Shown here: piece by piece, positions 1 through 6,329 of the stretch
Layout of the letters: every line of letters starts with the position of its first letter
Position numbering within the stretch: position 1 is the stretch's first letter
Assembly: GCA_035294005.1 (NCBI GenBank)
Contig: DATGLT010000004.1
Location: forward strand, 1 to 22,084
Direction: 5' to 3'
DNA: 22,084 bases
Source: JANXQE01 sp035294005
GTDB lineage: Bacteria > Verrucomicrobiota > Verrucomicrobiia > Limisphaerales > UBA8199
Translations under genes and position numbers: made by a program
Notes under the pieces: model-generated
Seen by the model: only the letters and a program-made list of their open reading frames with translations
What the model was told of the DNA's origin: nothing
Database searches by the model: none

Positions 1-284
1 TCCCAGCCCGGCACGTACGGCGCGTCAAACCCCCGAATAGACTTGTACTTGATGATGACGTCTTTCAGGATCTTGTTCAGCGCCGTGCCGATGTGAACAT
101 CCCCATTGGCAAAAGGCGGTCCGTCGTGCAGCACAAACCGCGGCGCACCGGCGCGGGCAGCACGAATCCGGCCATACAGGTCGGACTCGGTCCATTGCTG
201 CAAACGGGCGGGCTCCCGTAAAACCAGGTCGGCCTTCATCGGGAAGCCAGTCTGCGGCAGGTTCAGGGTGCTCTTGTAGTCCAT
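1..284 (-). CDS. ileS: Isoleucyl-tRNA synthetase, N-terminal part (runs off the window)
   Basis: This is the first 94 codons of isoleucyl-tRNA synthetase, the class I enzyme that charges tRNA-Ile in the cytoplasm. The reverse strand reads MDYKSTLNLPQTGFPMKADL, then HDGPPFANGDVHIGTALNK, which contains the class I HIGH signature as HIGT. That N-terminal pattern is specific for IleRS rather than ValRS or LeuRS. The ATG at 284-282 is the natural start because the family normally begins just before this Leu-Pro-rich segment. The rest of the gene, including KMSKS, the editing domain and the anticodon-binding domain, lies outside the window. It follows tyrS on the same strand after a gap of 165 bases, so it may have its own promoter. 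No Shine-Dalgarno sequence is obvious. Confidence 0.95.
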   Translation of the reverse strand, partial: MDYKSTLNLPQTGFPMKADLVLREPARLQQWTESDLYGRIRAARAGAPRFVLHDGPPFANGDVHIGTALNKILKDVIIKYKSIRGFDAPYVPGW

Positions 285-306
285 TCGCGCGCCAAAAGAA
301 GGCGCA

Positions 307-334
307 AGTTAACAGTGGCTTCAACGAGTGTCAA
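307..334 (-). promoter_or_regulatory. Candidate sigma-70 promoter for ileS
   Basis: On the minus strand a perfect -35 hexamer TTGACA (334-329) is followed after 16 bases by TTAACT (312-307), a 3/6 match to the -10 consensus. Transcription would start near position 300, about 16 bases before the ileS ATG. A small GCGCC/GGCGC stem could form at the start of the transcript. The -10 is weak, so this is a candidate only. Confidence 0.35.
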
Positions 335-360
335 CGAACGCGCTGACCTCGCTGACCTCG
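321..360. repeat. Short tandem direct repeats between tyrS and ileS
   Basis: Two tandem duplications lie back to back. A 10-base unit sharing TCAACGA occurs at 321-330 and 331-340 with its last three bases varied. A 9-base unit CGCTGACCT occurs at 341-349 and 350-358. The first repeat overlaps the -35 of the ileS promoter candidate. Replication slippage is the simplest origin, and a function is not implied. Confidence 0.6.
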
Positions 361-449
361 TACTGTCAGTCCTGATTCAAAACCGCCGCTGAATTCACGG
401 ATCTTACGACCGAAGGGGCTTCGCCTGTATTCGGCATTTGGCGGTCTTC

Positions 450-1739
450 CTACAAGAAGGTGATTACCACGTAATTTCGTTTGCCTTTGCGAAGCAGCAA
501 ATGCCTTTCAAAGAGCAAATCATTTGAGGTCAGGTTTCGAATCGACCCTTCGCGCGTATTGTTCACGTAAACACCGCCGCCTTCAATGTCCTTCCGAGCC
601 TGCCCTTTGGATGAACTCAAGCCGCTATGAACCAGGGCTTCAACCAAGCCCAGGCCGGTTCCATTCAGTTGTTCGCGCGACAATTCTTTGGTCGGCACTT
701 CTCCAACAATCTCCTTGAACGTGGATTCCCCGATGCCCGCCAAATCCCCGCCAAATAGAATGTCACTGGCGCGCATCGCCTCCGCCGTTGCGGCCGGACC
801 GTGCACCAGGTCGGTTACCGCGGCAGCCAGCGCCTTGTGAGCCGCGCGGGCGCCGGGATTCTCAACATGCTGCTTCTCGAGCTGCTCAATTTGTTCTCGT
901 TCGAGGAAAGTGAAAAACTTCAAGTAGCGGACCACATCCCGATCGTCCGTGCGGATCCAAAATTGGTAGAACTTATAGACACTGGTCCGTTGCGGATCGA
1001 GCCATATAGCGCCGGCAACCGTCTTGCCGAATTTGCTTCCATCCGCATTCGTGATCAAAGGCAGCGTAGCCCCAAAAACAGTGCGGCCCAGTTTTTTGCG
1101 TGTCAGTTCGATGCCCGCGGTAATGTTGCCCCATTGATCGCTTCCGCCGATTTGGAGTTCGCAGCCGTGATCGCGGCAGAGCACGTAGAAATCGAAAGCC
1201 TGGAGCAGCATGTAGCTGAATTCCGTGTAGCTGATCCCGGATTCGCGGTCCTCCATCCGGGCGCGGACACTTTCCTTGGCCACCATTTGATTGACCGAGA
1301 AATGCTTTCCAATGTCGCGAAGGAAGCCCAGGTAACTGACCGGGCTGGTCCAATCGGCATTATCGAGCAAGCGCGCTGGGTTGCCTGCTACCTCGAAGTC
1401 CAGCAACCGCGTCAACTGCTCTTTAATTCGCGCTATATTGTGGTTGAGGACATCGCGGGTGAGCAATTGTCGCTCTTGAGTTCTTCCACTTGGATCCCCG
1501 ATCGAGCCGGTCGCACCGCCGGCAAGCGCGATGGGGTGGTGGCCCAGTCTTTGGAATCGGCGAAGCCCCAGCAAGGGCACGAGATTACCCGCATGCAAGC
1601 TGTCCGCCGTGGGGTCGAACCCTGCGTAAACGGTAATAGGGCCGGCCTCAAGCCGTTTTGTTAGCTGGTCCACATCGGTGCAGTCGGAAAGCAACCCGCG
1701 CCACCCCAGTTCATCCAACACATTCATTGAGGCGAACAT
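450..1739 (-). CDS. tyrS: Tyrosyl-tRNA synthetase
   Basis: This is a full-length bacterial tyrosyl-tRNA synthetase of 429 residues, which attaches tyrosine to tRNA-Tyr in the cytoplasm. The class I Rossmann core shows the HIGH-box equivalent HAGN at residues 49-52, preceded by the family pattern YAGFDPTADSLHAGN. The tyrosine-pocket motif QIGGSDQWGN lies near 196-205. The KMSKS equivalent is KFGKT at 236-240. The last 65 or so residues form an S4-like RNA-binding domain (SSSKGQARKDIEGGGVYVNN). A second in-frame ATG lies four codons downstream (1727), and neither start has a visible Shine-Dalgarno sequence. It lies upstream of ileS on the same strand, so the pair may be partly co-transcribed. 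The upstream gap holds a promoter candidate and a short AT palindrome, and I see no T-box leader. Confidence 0.97.
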   Translation of the reverse strand: MFASMNVLDELGWRGLLSDCTDVDQLTKRLEAGPITVYAGFDPTADSLHAGNLVPLLGLRRFQRLGHHPIALAGGATGSIGDPSGRTQERQLLTRDVLNHNIARIKEQLTRLLDFEVAGNPARLLDNADWTSPVSYLGFLRDIGKHFSVNQMVAKESVRARMEDRESGISYTEFSYMLLQAFDFYVLCRDHGCELQIGGSDQWGNITAGIELTRKKLGRTVFGATLPLITNADGSKFGKTVAGAIWLDPQRTSVYKFYQFWIRTDDRDVVRYLKFFTFLEREQIEQLEKQHVENPGARAAHKALAAAVTDLVHGPAATAEAMRASDILFGGDLAGIGESTFKEIVGEVPTKELSREQLNGTGLGLVEALVHSGLSSSKGQARKDIEGGGVYVNNTREGSIRNLTSNDLLFERHLLLRKGKRNYVVITFL

Positions 1740-1755
1740 AGGTGGTCAGGTGAAT

Positions 1756-1770
1756 TTTTTCAGTGAAAAA
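1756..1770. repeat. AT-rich palindrome just upstream of tyrS
   Basis: TTTTTCA, one base, then TGAAAAA forms a perfect 7-base inverted repeat 17 to 31 bases before the tyrS ATG, inside the predicted 5' leader. It could be an operator or a leader stem-loop. The TTTTTCA/TGAAAAA halves resemble the core of the larger palindrome at 3706-3740, but AT-rich palindromes this short can arise by chance. Confidence 0.4.
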
Positions 1771-1857
1771 TTTGAATAGAATCGGGGCGGGGCCTGTCAG
1801 AACCAATGACAGCAACAACCTGAAAAAACGGTGGCCTAATTGTAAAGTCAAGTTTAG

Positions 1858-1885
1858 TTAATACTTTAGGCGACCCGGTTGACAA
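1858..1885 (-). promoter_or_regulatory. Candidate promoter for tyrS
   Basis: On the minus strand TTGTCA (1885-1880) is followed after 16 bases by TATTAA (1863-1858), a good sigma-70 pair. Transcription would begin near 1850, giving a tyrS leader of about 110 bases. The -35 occupies the same bases as the -35 of the divergent plus-strand promoter. Confidence 0.45.
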
Positions 1886-1907
1886 AAATAAGAGTCGGTG
1901 ATTAATT
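1879..1907 (+). promoter_or_regulatory. Candidate promoter of the small RNA, divergent from tyrS
   Basis: A perfect TTGACA at 1879-1884 is followed by a 17-base spacer and TTAATT at 1902-1907, a 3/6 match to the -10. The predicted start is near 1914. With the terminator at 2055-2100 this defines a free-standing transcription unit that contains no gene. The -35 overlaps that of the tyrS promoter candidate on the other strand. Confidence 0.45.
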
Positions 1908-1913
1908 GGTAGC

Positions 1914-2100
1914 ACATACGCCGTTAGAATTTTAGATCGGGCTTTGTTAAATTGTTCTTTGTTCGCCCGACATTGTGATTTCGGTTCGAGTTTTGGTACA
2001 GACTCGGCCCGATGTTCTCCGTAATCCTACTGTTGTACTTAATTCGAAAATTCCCCGGGCTTTTCGGTCACCCCCTGACTGACTAGCCCGGTTTTTTTTT
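1914..2100 (+). ncRNA. Candidate structured small RNA of about 190 nt, family unknown
   Basis: This stretch has no credible ORF. It begins just after a promoter-like element and ends at a strong intrinsic terminator. The predicted transcript has several complementary blocks. ATCGGGC (1936-1942) can pair with GCCCGA (1965-1970) or with GCCCGAT (2007-2013), and the two pairings exclude each other. CGAGT (1987-1991) pairs with ACTCG (2002-2006). GAATTTT (1927-1933) can pair with AAAATTC (2047-2053), bringing the ends of the RNA together. The length and end-to-end pairing are compatible with a 6S-like RNA, but I cannot assign it to a family from sequence alone. It is not a tRNA: the GGTTCGAG at 1983-1990 lacks a T-stem. 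The downstream gene lies on the opposite strand, so a riboswitch for a neighbour is unlikely. Confidence 0.45.
2055..2100 (+). terminator. Strong rho-independent terminator
   Basis: CCGGGCT (2055-2061) pairs perfectly with AGCCCGG (2085-2091), followed at once by nine T residues (2092-2100). The intervening 23 bases contain an inner GTCA/TGAC stem around a run of five C. The orientation is plus strand. No plus-strand protein gene lies upstream, which is the main reason to propose a small RNA there. On the minus strand the stem is followed only by AATTTT, so use as a terminator for the amidohydrolase gene is less likely. Confidence 0.75.
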
Positions 2101-2189
2101 ACCTACGCCGGCTAGCCTTGGGCTTAAACGACAGCTGAACGCGGATGGTCGTAAATTGCCAGGTTTACTGGTTCTCCCCCGGCTTGTTA

Positions 2190-3164
2190 TCAGTTCCGCA
2201 ATAGCGTGGCGATGCGGGTGAAGGTTTCTGGCGGGAAGCCCATCGCCTTTTTAAGCTGGTAATCGCGCTCCAGCACATTGGGATGTCGTTCCCACCGGCG
2301 AAACGTTTGCCAGTCCACAAAGCCCCGTATCCATGGGAAGTGTCCGTAGACCGGCACAGGAAAATCGCTTCCATGCACGATGCGTTCGACCATCGGTTTA
2401 CGGATGCACTCGCGAACATGGCGGCCGCGAATAGGGACTGTGAACGCGCTGTTATCGCCGTAAAGATTTGAAAAGCGACAAGTCATCTCGGCGAAGGCAT
2501 AGAAATATTCCGGATCCGTAAGGCCGCTTTTGGTGGCGCAGTGGGCCGCAATGACGTTTACACCGCATTCGAGAGGCAGGCTTAGTGTGCGTGGATCGCT
2601 GTATTCGGCCCTCACAATCGGCAGGGTGTGCTCGCCACCCGTATGCGCCAGCAAAGGCAAGCGTGCCTCGGCCATTTTCTCCCAGAAACGTTTGAACCGG
2701 CGGTCACTGCAATTGATGTTTTGGCAGTTGGGAAGGATTTTCATCATCCGTGCCCCGCCCTCGAGACATCGCTCTAATTCCTCGAGGGCATCTGGCCGAG
2801 CCGGATGAATCGAAACCGCCGGAAGGAATTCCGAGTACTTGCGGGAGAGATCAAGGACGTATTGATTTGGAACGTAAAAGGAGCCCAACTCCGGCAATGC
2901 GCGCCCCGAATCGTCGTGGACCATCTCCTGGGCAAGGATCACCACGGCGCCGAGCGACGAGGTGCGGACAAGTTCGAGAAGCCGTTCCACATAGAGGCGG
3001 TCAAGGTCTCCTCGAAGAGCTCTGCCGGGCAATCCCACATGCTTGAGCATCAGCGCGGCCATGGGCCGGCGCCACGGGCTGACGCGTACCCAGCAACCAC
3101 TCCCGCTCGAACCGTTTCCAACAACATGCACATGCATGTCAATTGGCTTGCCGCTCTCCAACAT
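2190..3164 (-). CDS. Amidohydrolase-family (Amidohydro_2-like) metal-dependent hydrolase
   Basis: This protein of 324 residues has a TIM-barrel amidohydrolase layout. The first strand carries the metal-binding HxH at residues 11 and 13 (IDMHVHVVGNG). A histidine follows at 174 (LLAHTGGEH), another at 208 (AAHCA), and the conserved HGSD ends in D267. No obvious carboxylated-lysine motif is seen. The pattern fits the Amidohydro_2 group (ACMSD-like decarboxylases and hydrolases), and the substrate cannot be read from the sequence. There is no signal peptide, so it is probably cytoplasmic. A stretch at about residues 20-50 rich in Trp, Arg and Met is a loop not typical of the family. A GGAGGT stands 12 bases before the ATG, a slightly long spacing. 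It appears monocistronic. The gap upstream (3165-3356) shows nothing I can name. Confidence 0.85.
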   Translation of the reverse strand: MLESGKPIDMHVHVVGNGSSGSGCWVRVSPWRRPMAALMLKHVGLPGRALRGDLDRLYVERLLELVRTSSLGAVVILAQEMVHDDSGRALPELGSFYVPNQYVLDLSRKYSEFLPAVSIHPARPDALEELERCLEGGARMMKILPNCQNINCSDRRFKRFWEKMAEARLPLLAHTGGEHTLPIVRAEYSDPRTLSLPLECGVNVIAAHCATKSGLTDPEYFYAFAEMTCRFSNLYGDNSAFTVPIRGRHVRECIRKPMVERIVHGSDFPVPVYGHFPWIRGFVDWQTFRRWERHPNVLERDYQLKKAMGFPPETFTRIATLLRN

Positions 3165-3356
3165 CGATTAAACGTAACCTCCGGTCACAAGGCTCGCCAG
3201 GGAACAATCACCAACTGCTTACATGTTGTGAGGGGGTGGAGTGCTGGTGTAGCGACCAAATGAAGCCCACCGGGCAAGCGAACGCTGTACGGCTTACCGG
3301 AAAACCGACCGTCAAACGGAAAACCTCCGCTGGAAATCTACCGCAAGACTCCCTGC

Positions 3357-3584
3357 TTAGCTTTCCGAGTACCGCAATTCGATTTTATCAATGGGAACAG
3401 CTGTGACGTCGCCCAAGTCATCGAAAGCGAAAGCCAGTTCGATATCGTCAAGATGCCAACGTTCCACAAAATCGATCGCGCGATCGATCATCTTGAAGTT
3501 GTGGGCCTGCGCAGGGTTGTCCGTCCATTTATCCGGTCCTTGAAAATATTGCCCTGTCGAGACCCTTCGCAGCAGCGTTTTCAT
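3357..3584 (-). CDS. Small conserved-looking protein of unknown function
   Basis: This is a 75-residue soluble protein starting MKTLLRRVSTGQYFQGPDKW. I do not recognise a named domain. It begins with a short beta-hairpin-like segment that ends in a Gln-Gly-Pro-Asp-Lys-Trp motif. An amphipathic helix follows (IDRAIDFVERWHLDDIELAF), then an acidic tail. My impression is that similar small proteins with a TGxYFQGPDKWT-like start occur in Verrucomicrobiota, but that is memory rather than a search. The ATG at 3584 has GAGAAG just upstream and is preferred. An in-frame GTG at 3605 would add seven residues. The neighbouring genes give no functional hint. Confidence 0.6.
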   Translation of the reverse strand: MKTLLRRVSTGQYFQGPDKWTDNPAQAHNFKMIDRAIDFVERWHLDDIELAFAFDDLGDVTAVPIDKIELRYSES

Positions 3585-3705
3585 TTTCTTCTCATCCCGT
3601 TTCACATTTCCCTACGCCCGTCGTAAACTCACGACAGCACAGGCGGTGCCAGACTCAGAAACCTACGGAAAATCGTCATTTTGGGCGCTCGAAGTGGGTA
3701 AAAAC

Positions 3706-3740
3706 GCGTGTTTTTCACGCAGCGCGCGTGAAAAACACGC
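3706..3740. repeat. Perfect 15-bp inverted repeat whose arms are themselves palindromic
   Basis: GCGTGTTTTTCACGC (3706-3720), a 5-base loop AGCGC, then GCGTGAAAAACACGC (3726-3740) form a perfect hairpin or cruciform. Each arm is also a small hairpin (GCGTG, five T or A, CACGC), giving nested symmetry. No T-run follows on either strand, so it is not a simple intrinsic terminator. It lies 20 bases before the -35 of the promoter candidate for the glycosyltransferase and about 120 bases upstream of the small minus-strand gene. It could be an operator or a dispersed palindromic repeat. Confidence 0.85.
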
Positions 3741-3760
3741 ATAAACCCGCAGCCGCAACC

Positions 3761-3789
3761 TTGACGCAAGTCTCACAGATTAAAATACT
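3761..3789 (+). promoter_or_regulatory. Candidate sigma-70 promoter for the glycosyltransferase gene
   Basis: TTGACG (3761-3766) and AATACT (3784-3789) are separated by exactly 17 bases, matching the consensus at 5/6 and 4/6 positions. The start would fall near 3796, giving a leader of about 75 bases before the ATG at 3872. The perfect inverted repeat ends 20 bases upstream of the -35. Confidence 0.45.
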
Positions 3790-3871
3790 CCACTGGAATT
3801 ATTATTGTGACCGGTTCTCTTCAGCTTCGTGCGATGGCAGCACAAACACCGAAACGGCAGGATGTTAATTA

Positions 3872-4867
3872 ATGCATTCGAGCGCGGGCATGCTGCTGGT
3901 GCGGTTGAAGTCAATGGGTGATGTCCTGTTTACATTGCCCGCGGTGCACGCGTTAAAAGCCGCGTTCCCCCAATCCGTAATTACTTTCCTCGTTTCAAAG
4001 GAGTACGCCCCGTTGCTGGAAGGTTTCACCGGCCTGAGTTCCGTCATTGAGCTGGACCGCAATGTCTTCAAAGGCCTTCATCCCATAAAGATTCTGAAGG
4101 AGACGTTCCGGGTGGTACGGCAGGCGCGGCGCCCGGACCTTGCCCTAGCCATAGATTTTCAGGGTTACGGCGAAACGGCCTTCTTAACCTGGGCGAGCGG
4201 CGCCACCCAAAGGTGGGGAAGCGCATCCCGCCCTGGACGCCAATGGGCCTATACGAGCACGGTTCCGAGAAACCTGGAAGTGCATCCCGCGGCCGACAAC
4301 CTGAACCTGCTGGCCGAAAACGGAATCAAAATAGGAAAAATCGATAACCATTTTACTTTGCCAAAACGCGTTGGCATCGAGGCCGAAGAATTCCTCGCGG
4401 CCAGGGGAATCAAGCCCACTGAGCCGATTCTCTTCATTCAAGCGATTACGAGCGCGCCACAGAAGAACTGGCCACTCGGAAATTATCTTAAGGTGGCGCA
4501 GCATTGGCGCCAGCAAGGGTGGCAGGTCCTTTTCGGAGGCGGGCCTGGCGACGTGGGCATCCTGGAACCTGCGCGCACCGCGGGCTACACCGTATCCGCA
4601 GGAGCCTCCCTCCTGCTGAGCGCCGGGATTGCGCAACGAAGCACCTTGATTTTGGGCGGTGACACCGGCCTGGTGCATTTGGCGGTCGCGTTGGGCAAAA
4701 GGGTCGTAATGACGCTCAGAACATTGGAAGCCGGCAGCGCGCACCCGTTCCAACATAAGGAATGGAGTATCGCTCCTCAATCCGGGGGTTTGATCGAGTC
4801 GATTCCGGTCGAGACGGTTAGCAGGGAGTGCGAACGCGCCGCCTCTGAGCTGAGGGCGATGCCGTGA
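3872..4867 (+). CDS. Glycosyltransferase family 9 (ADP-heptose:LPS heptosyltransferase type)
   Basis: This 331-residue GT-B glycosyltransferase belongs to CAZy family GT9, whose members add heptose or a related sugar to the lipopolysaccharide inner core at the cytoplasmic face of the inner membrane. The N-terminal signature MLLVRLKSMGDVLFTLPAV is typical: the family opens with a strand followed by Gly-Asp and Thr-Leu-Pro. The C-terminal nucleotide-sugar site shows GGDTGLVHLAVALG, with the Asp at about residue 264. A second in-frame ATG at 3890 would give the more usual family start. AGGA about 10 bases before the first ATG supports the longer form slightly. The gene stands alone on the plus strand and meets the next gene tail to tail with 6 bases between. 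Which sugar acceptor is used cannot be read from the sequence. Confidence 0.88.
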   Translation: MHSSAGMLLVRLKSMGDVLFTLPAVHALKAAFPQSVITFLVSKEYAPLLEGFTGLSSVIELDRNVFKGLHPIKILKETFRVVRQARRPDLALAIDFQGYGETAFLTWASGATQRWGSASRPGRQWAYTSTVPRNLEVHPAADNLNLLAENGIKIGKIDNHFTLPKRVGIEAEEFLAARGIKPTEPILFIQAITSAPQKNWPLGNYLKVAQHWRQQGWQVLFGGGPGDVGILEPARTAGYTVSAGASLLLSAGIAQRSTLILGGDTGLVHLAVALGKRVVMTLRTLEAGSAHPFQHKEWSIAPQSGGLIESIPVETVSRECERAASELRAMP

Positions 4868-4873
4868 ATCAAT

Positions 4874-6142
4874 TCACCCTGCCGCCCTGCGGACCGGGCA
4901 ACCCAGGCGGAATTTCCCGGATTGTTCCGGCGCAATAATATCGACCTTCTGGATTTCGATAGGGGCAGCAGCACTCAGGACCCGAGAAATTCTCTCGCGC
5001 AACTCGGCCCGGTTCGCTGGTGAAACCCCTCCGGCGTCGGAAACGAACCGCAAAAGCCATGGCACACCGGCCCGCTCAATCAATTGGTAGTGAGCGACGC
5101 CTTCGATCCCGGCAAAACATTGATCGACTTCCCGAGTAGTGACCCGGTTTTGATCGCGCAGAATAAACGCATCGGCTTTTCGCCCGTGCAGCAGGTAACG
5201 AGCGCCGTAAGGCCGTTCAATCCGCTCGACCAGGTCCCCAATCCGGTAACGCAACAGCGGCATGATTGGATTGGTTAACGTCGACACCACGAGCTCGCCA
5301 ACTCCGCGGGAATCCGTATTCACCACTTCAAGAAATGCCGTCTCCAGGCTGGAGCGCATTTCGCCTGAGTCATCCTGCACCATGAGGTGGCCGGTTTCGG
5401 TCGAACCGTACAAATCCAGCACCGGCACGCCGAAAACGCGCTCCAGGATCGCGCGGTGAACCACGCTGACGAATTCATAACTGCAAAGGACGAATCGAAG
5501 GCCGGCGAAGCGAATGTTGTTCCGCTCGCAATAGAGAGCAAAGACAACTCCGTAAACAGGATCGACATCAAGGAATTCCGGCTGCCACTCCAGGATTTCG
5601 CCTGCAATTCGCGCCAACTCTTTCTCGCCCCATAAGAACGGAAACCGGGACAAGCTCACAAACAGGGAATTCCCAACGACACGGTTGTCTCGAGAAGGCA
5701 CGCCGTTGTATCGAATATCGCCGCTGCAGACCGGCGAGTTGATGGTTGCTCTCTTTGCCGCCGGGTTTCGCCGGAACAACTCAGCTGCGTTGCCGTTCAA
5801 GTTGAGCGCCGCCAATTCCTGACGCGCCCACCAGCCTTTTGGCAGGAGCAGAGCCGTGCGTTCCTCCGATGTCCCGGACGTATGCTCCAATTCGAGGGCC
5901 TCAGCTTCCAACAAGGAATCGAGTTCAACCGATGTGCCGAGGAAATTGGCTGGAAACCCGCTACGAATATCCGATTTGGTGATAAACGGAATTCCGGCCA
6001 GGTGAACTGAAGAAAAGCTCGATTCCAGCAGGTGAGATTTCAGGTTGCGGTAAAGCGGCACCTGCCCCGCGCACCGGGACAACTCGGTAAACAGTCGCTC
6101 GGTTTGGGCAGATTCCTGCAGCAACTCAGGGGTAGCCAACAT
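4874..6142 (-). CDS. Adenylate-forming enzyme, phenylacetate-CoA ligase (PaaK/CapK)-like
   Basis: This 422-residue protein belongs to the ANL superfamily, which activates carboxylates as acyl-adenylates. The phosphate-binding motif is EHTSGTSEERT with TSGT at 88-91. The adenine motif is YGSTETG at 245-251, and YRIGDL at 299-304 holds the ribose-binding Asp. A small C-terminal domain follows from about 320. The length and the short N-terminus match the PaaK/CapK branch (about 430 residues) rather than long acyl-CoA synthetases. No CoA-pathway, polyketide or peptide-synthase gene is next to it, so the acid substrate and final acceptor are unknown. A perfect TATAAT lies upstream. The ATG at 6142 has no Shine-Dalgarno sequence. 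It is convergent with the GT9 gene. Confidence 0.82.
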   Translation of the reverse strand: MLATPELLQESAQTERLFTELSRCAGQVPLYRNLKSHLLESSFSSVHLAGIPFITKSDIRSGFPANFLGTSVELDSLLEAEALELEHTSGTSEERTALLLPKGWWARQELAALNLNGNAAELFRRNPAAKRATINSPVCSGDIRYNGVPSRDNRVVGNSLFVSLSRFPFLWGEKELARIAGEILEWQPEFLDVDPVYGVVFALYCERNNIRFAGLRFVLCSYEFVSVVHRAILERVFGVPVLDLYGSTETGHLMVQDDSGEMRSSLETAFLEVVNTDSRGVGELVVSTLTNPIMPLLRYRIGDLVERIERPYGARYLLHGRKADAFILRDQNRVTTREVDQCFAGIEGVAHYQLIERAGVPWLLRFVSDAGGVSPANRAELRERISRVLSAAAPIEIQKVDIIAPEQSGKFRLGCPVRRAAG

Positions 6143-6177
6143 AAAATATGCGCAATTTAACCATGCTCGAACCGGGA

Positions 6178-6186
6178 ATTATAGCA
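6178..6186 (-). promoter_or_regulatory. Extended -10 promoter element for the PaaK-like gene
   Basis: The minus strand reads TGCTATAAT, a perfect -10 hexamer (6183-6178) with the TG of an extended -10 element. No good -35 stands at 16-18 bases, which the extended element could compensate for. The predicted start is near 6171, about 29 bases before the ATG. Confidence 0.6.
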
Positions 6187-6329
6187 CAAGTTTTTGACCC
6201 CGCAGGCGAACGGGCGATTTTTTTAATGCGACTAAGCTATTAAGGCAGGAGGCTTTGAGTGCAGGGCTCTTGAATTTGTAACTTTTTAAAGTTTGGACGC
6301 CCAAACCGGTGCGCTTAGGCTTACGAGAG

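Noticed and set aside
801..1664. Plus-strand open frame of 287 codons
   Set aside because: It is fully antisense to tyrS, whose class I motifs and S4 domain are unmistakable.
1740..1850. T-box leader in front of tyrS
   Set aside because: No T-box sequence or Stem I/specifier pattern could be found, and the leader candidate is only about 110 bases.
1981..2000. GGTTCGAG resembling a tRNA T-loop
   Set aside because: No 5-bp T-stem and no cloverleaf can be drawn around it. It fits better as part of the small-RNA hairpin at 1987-2006.
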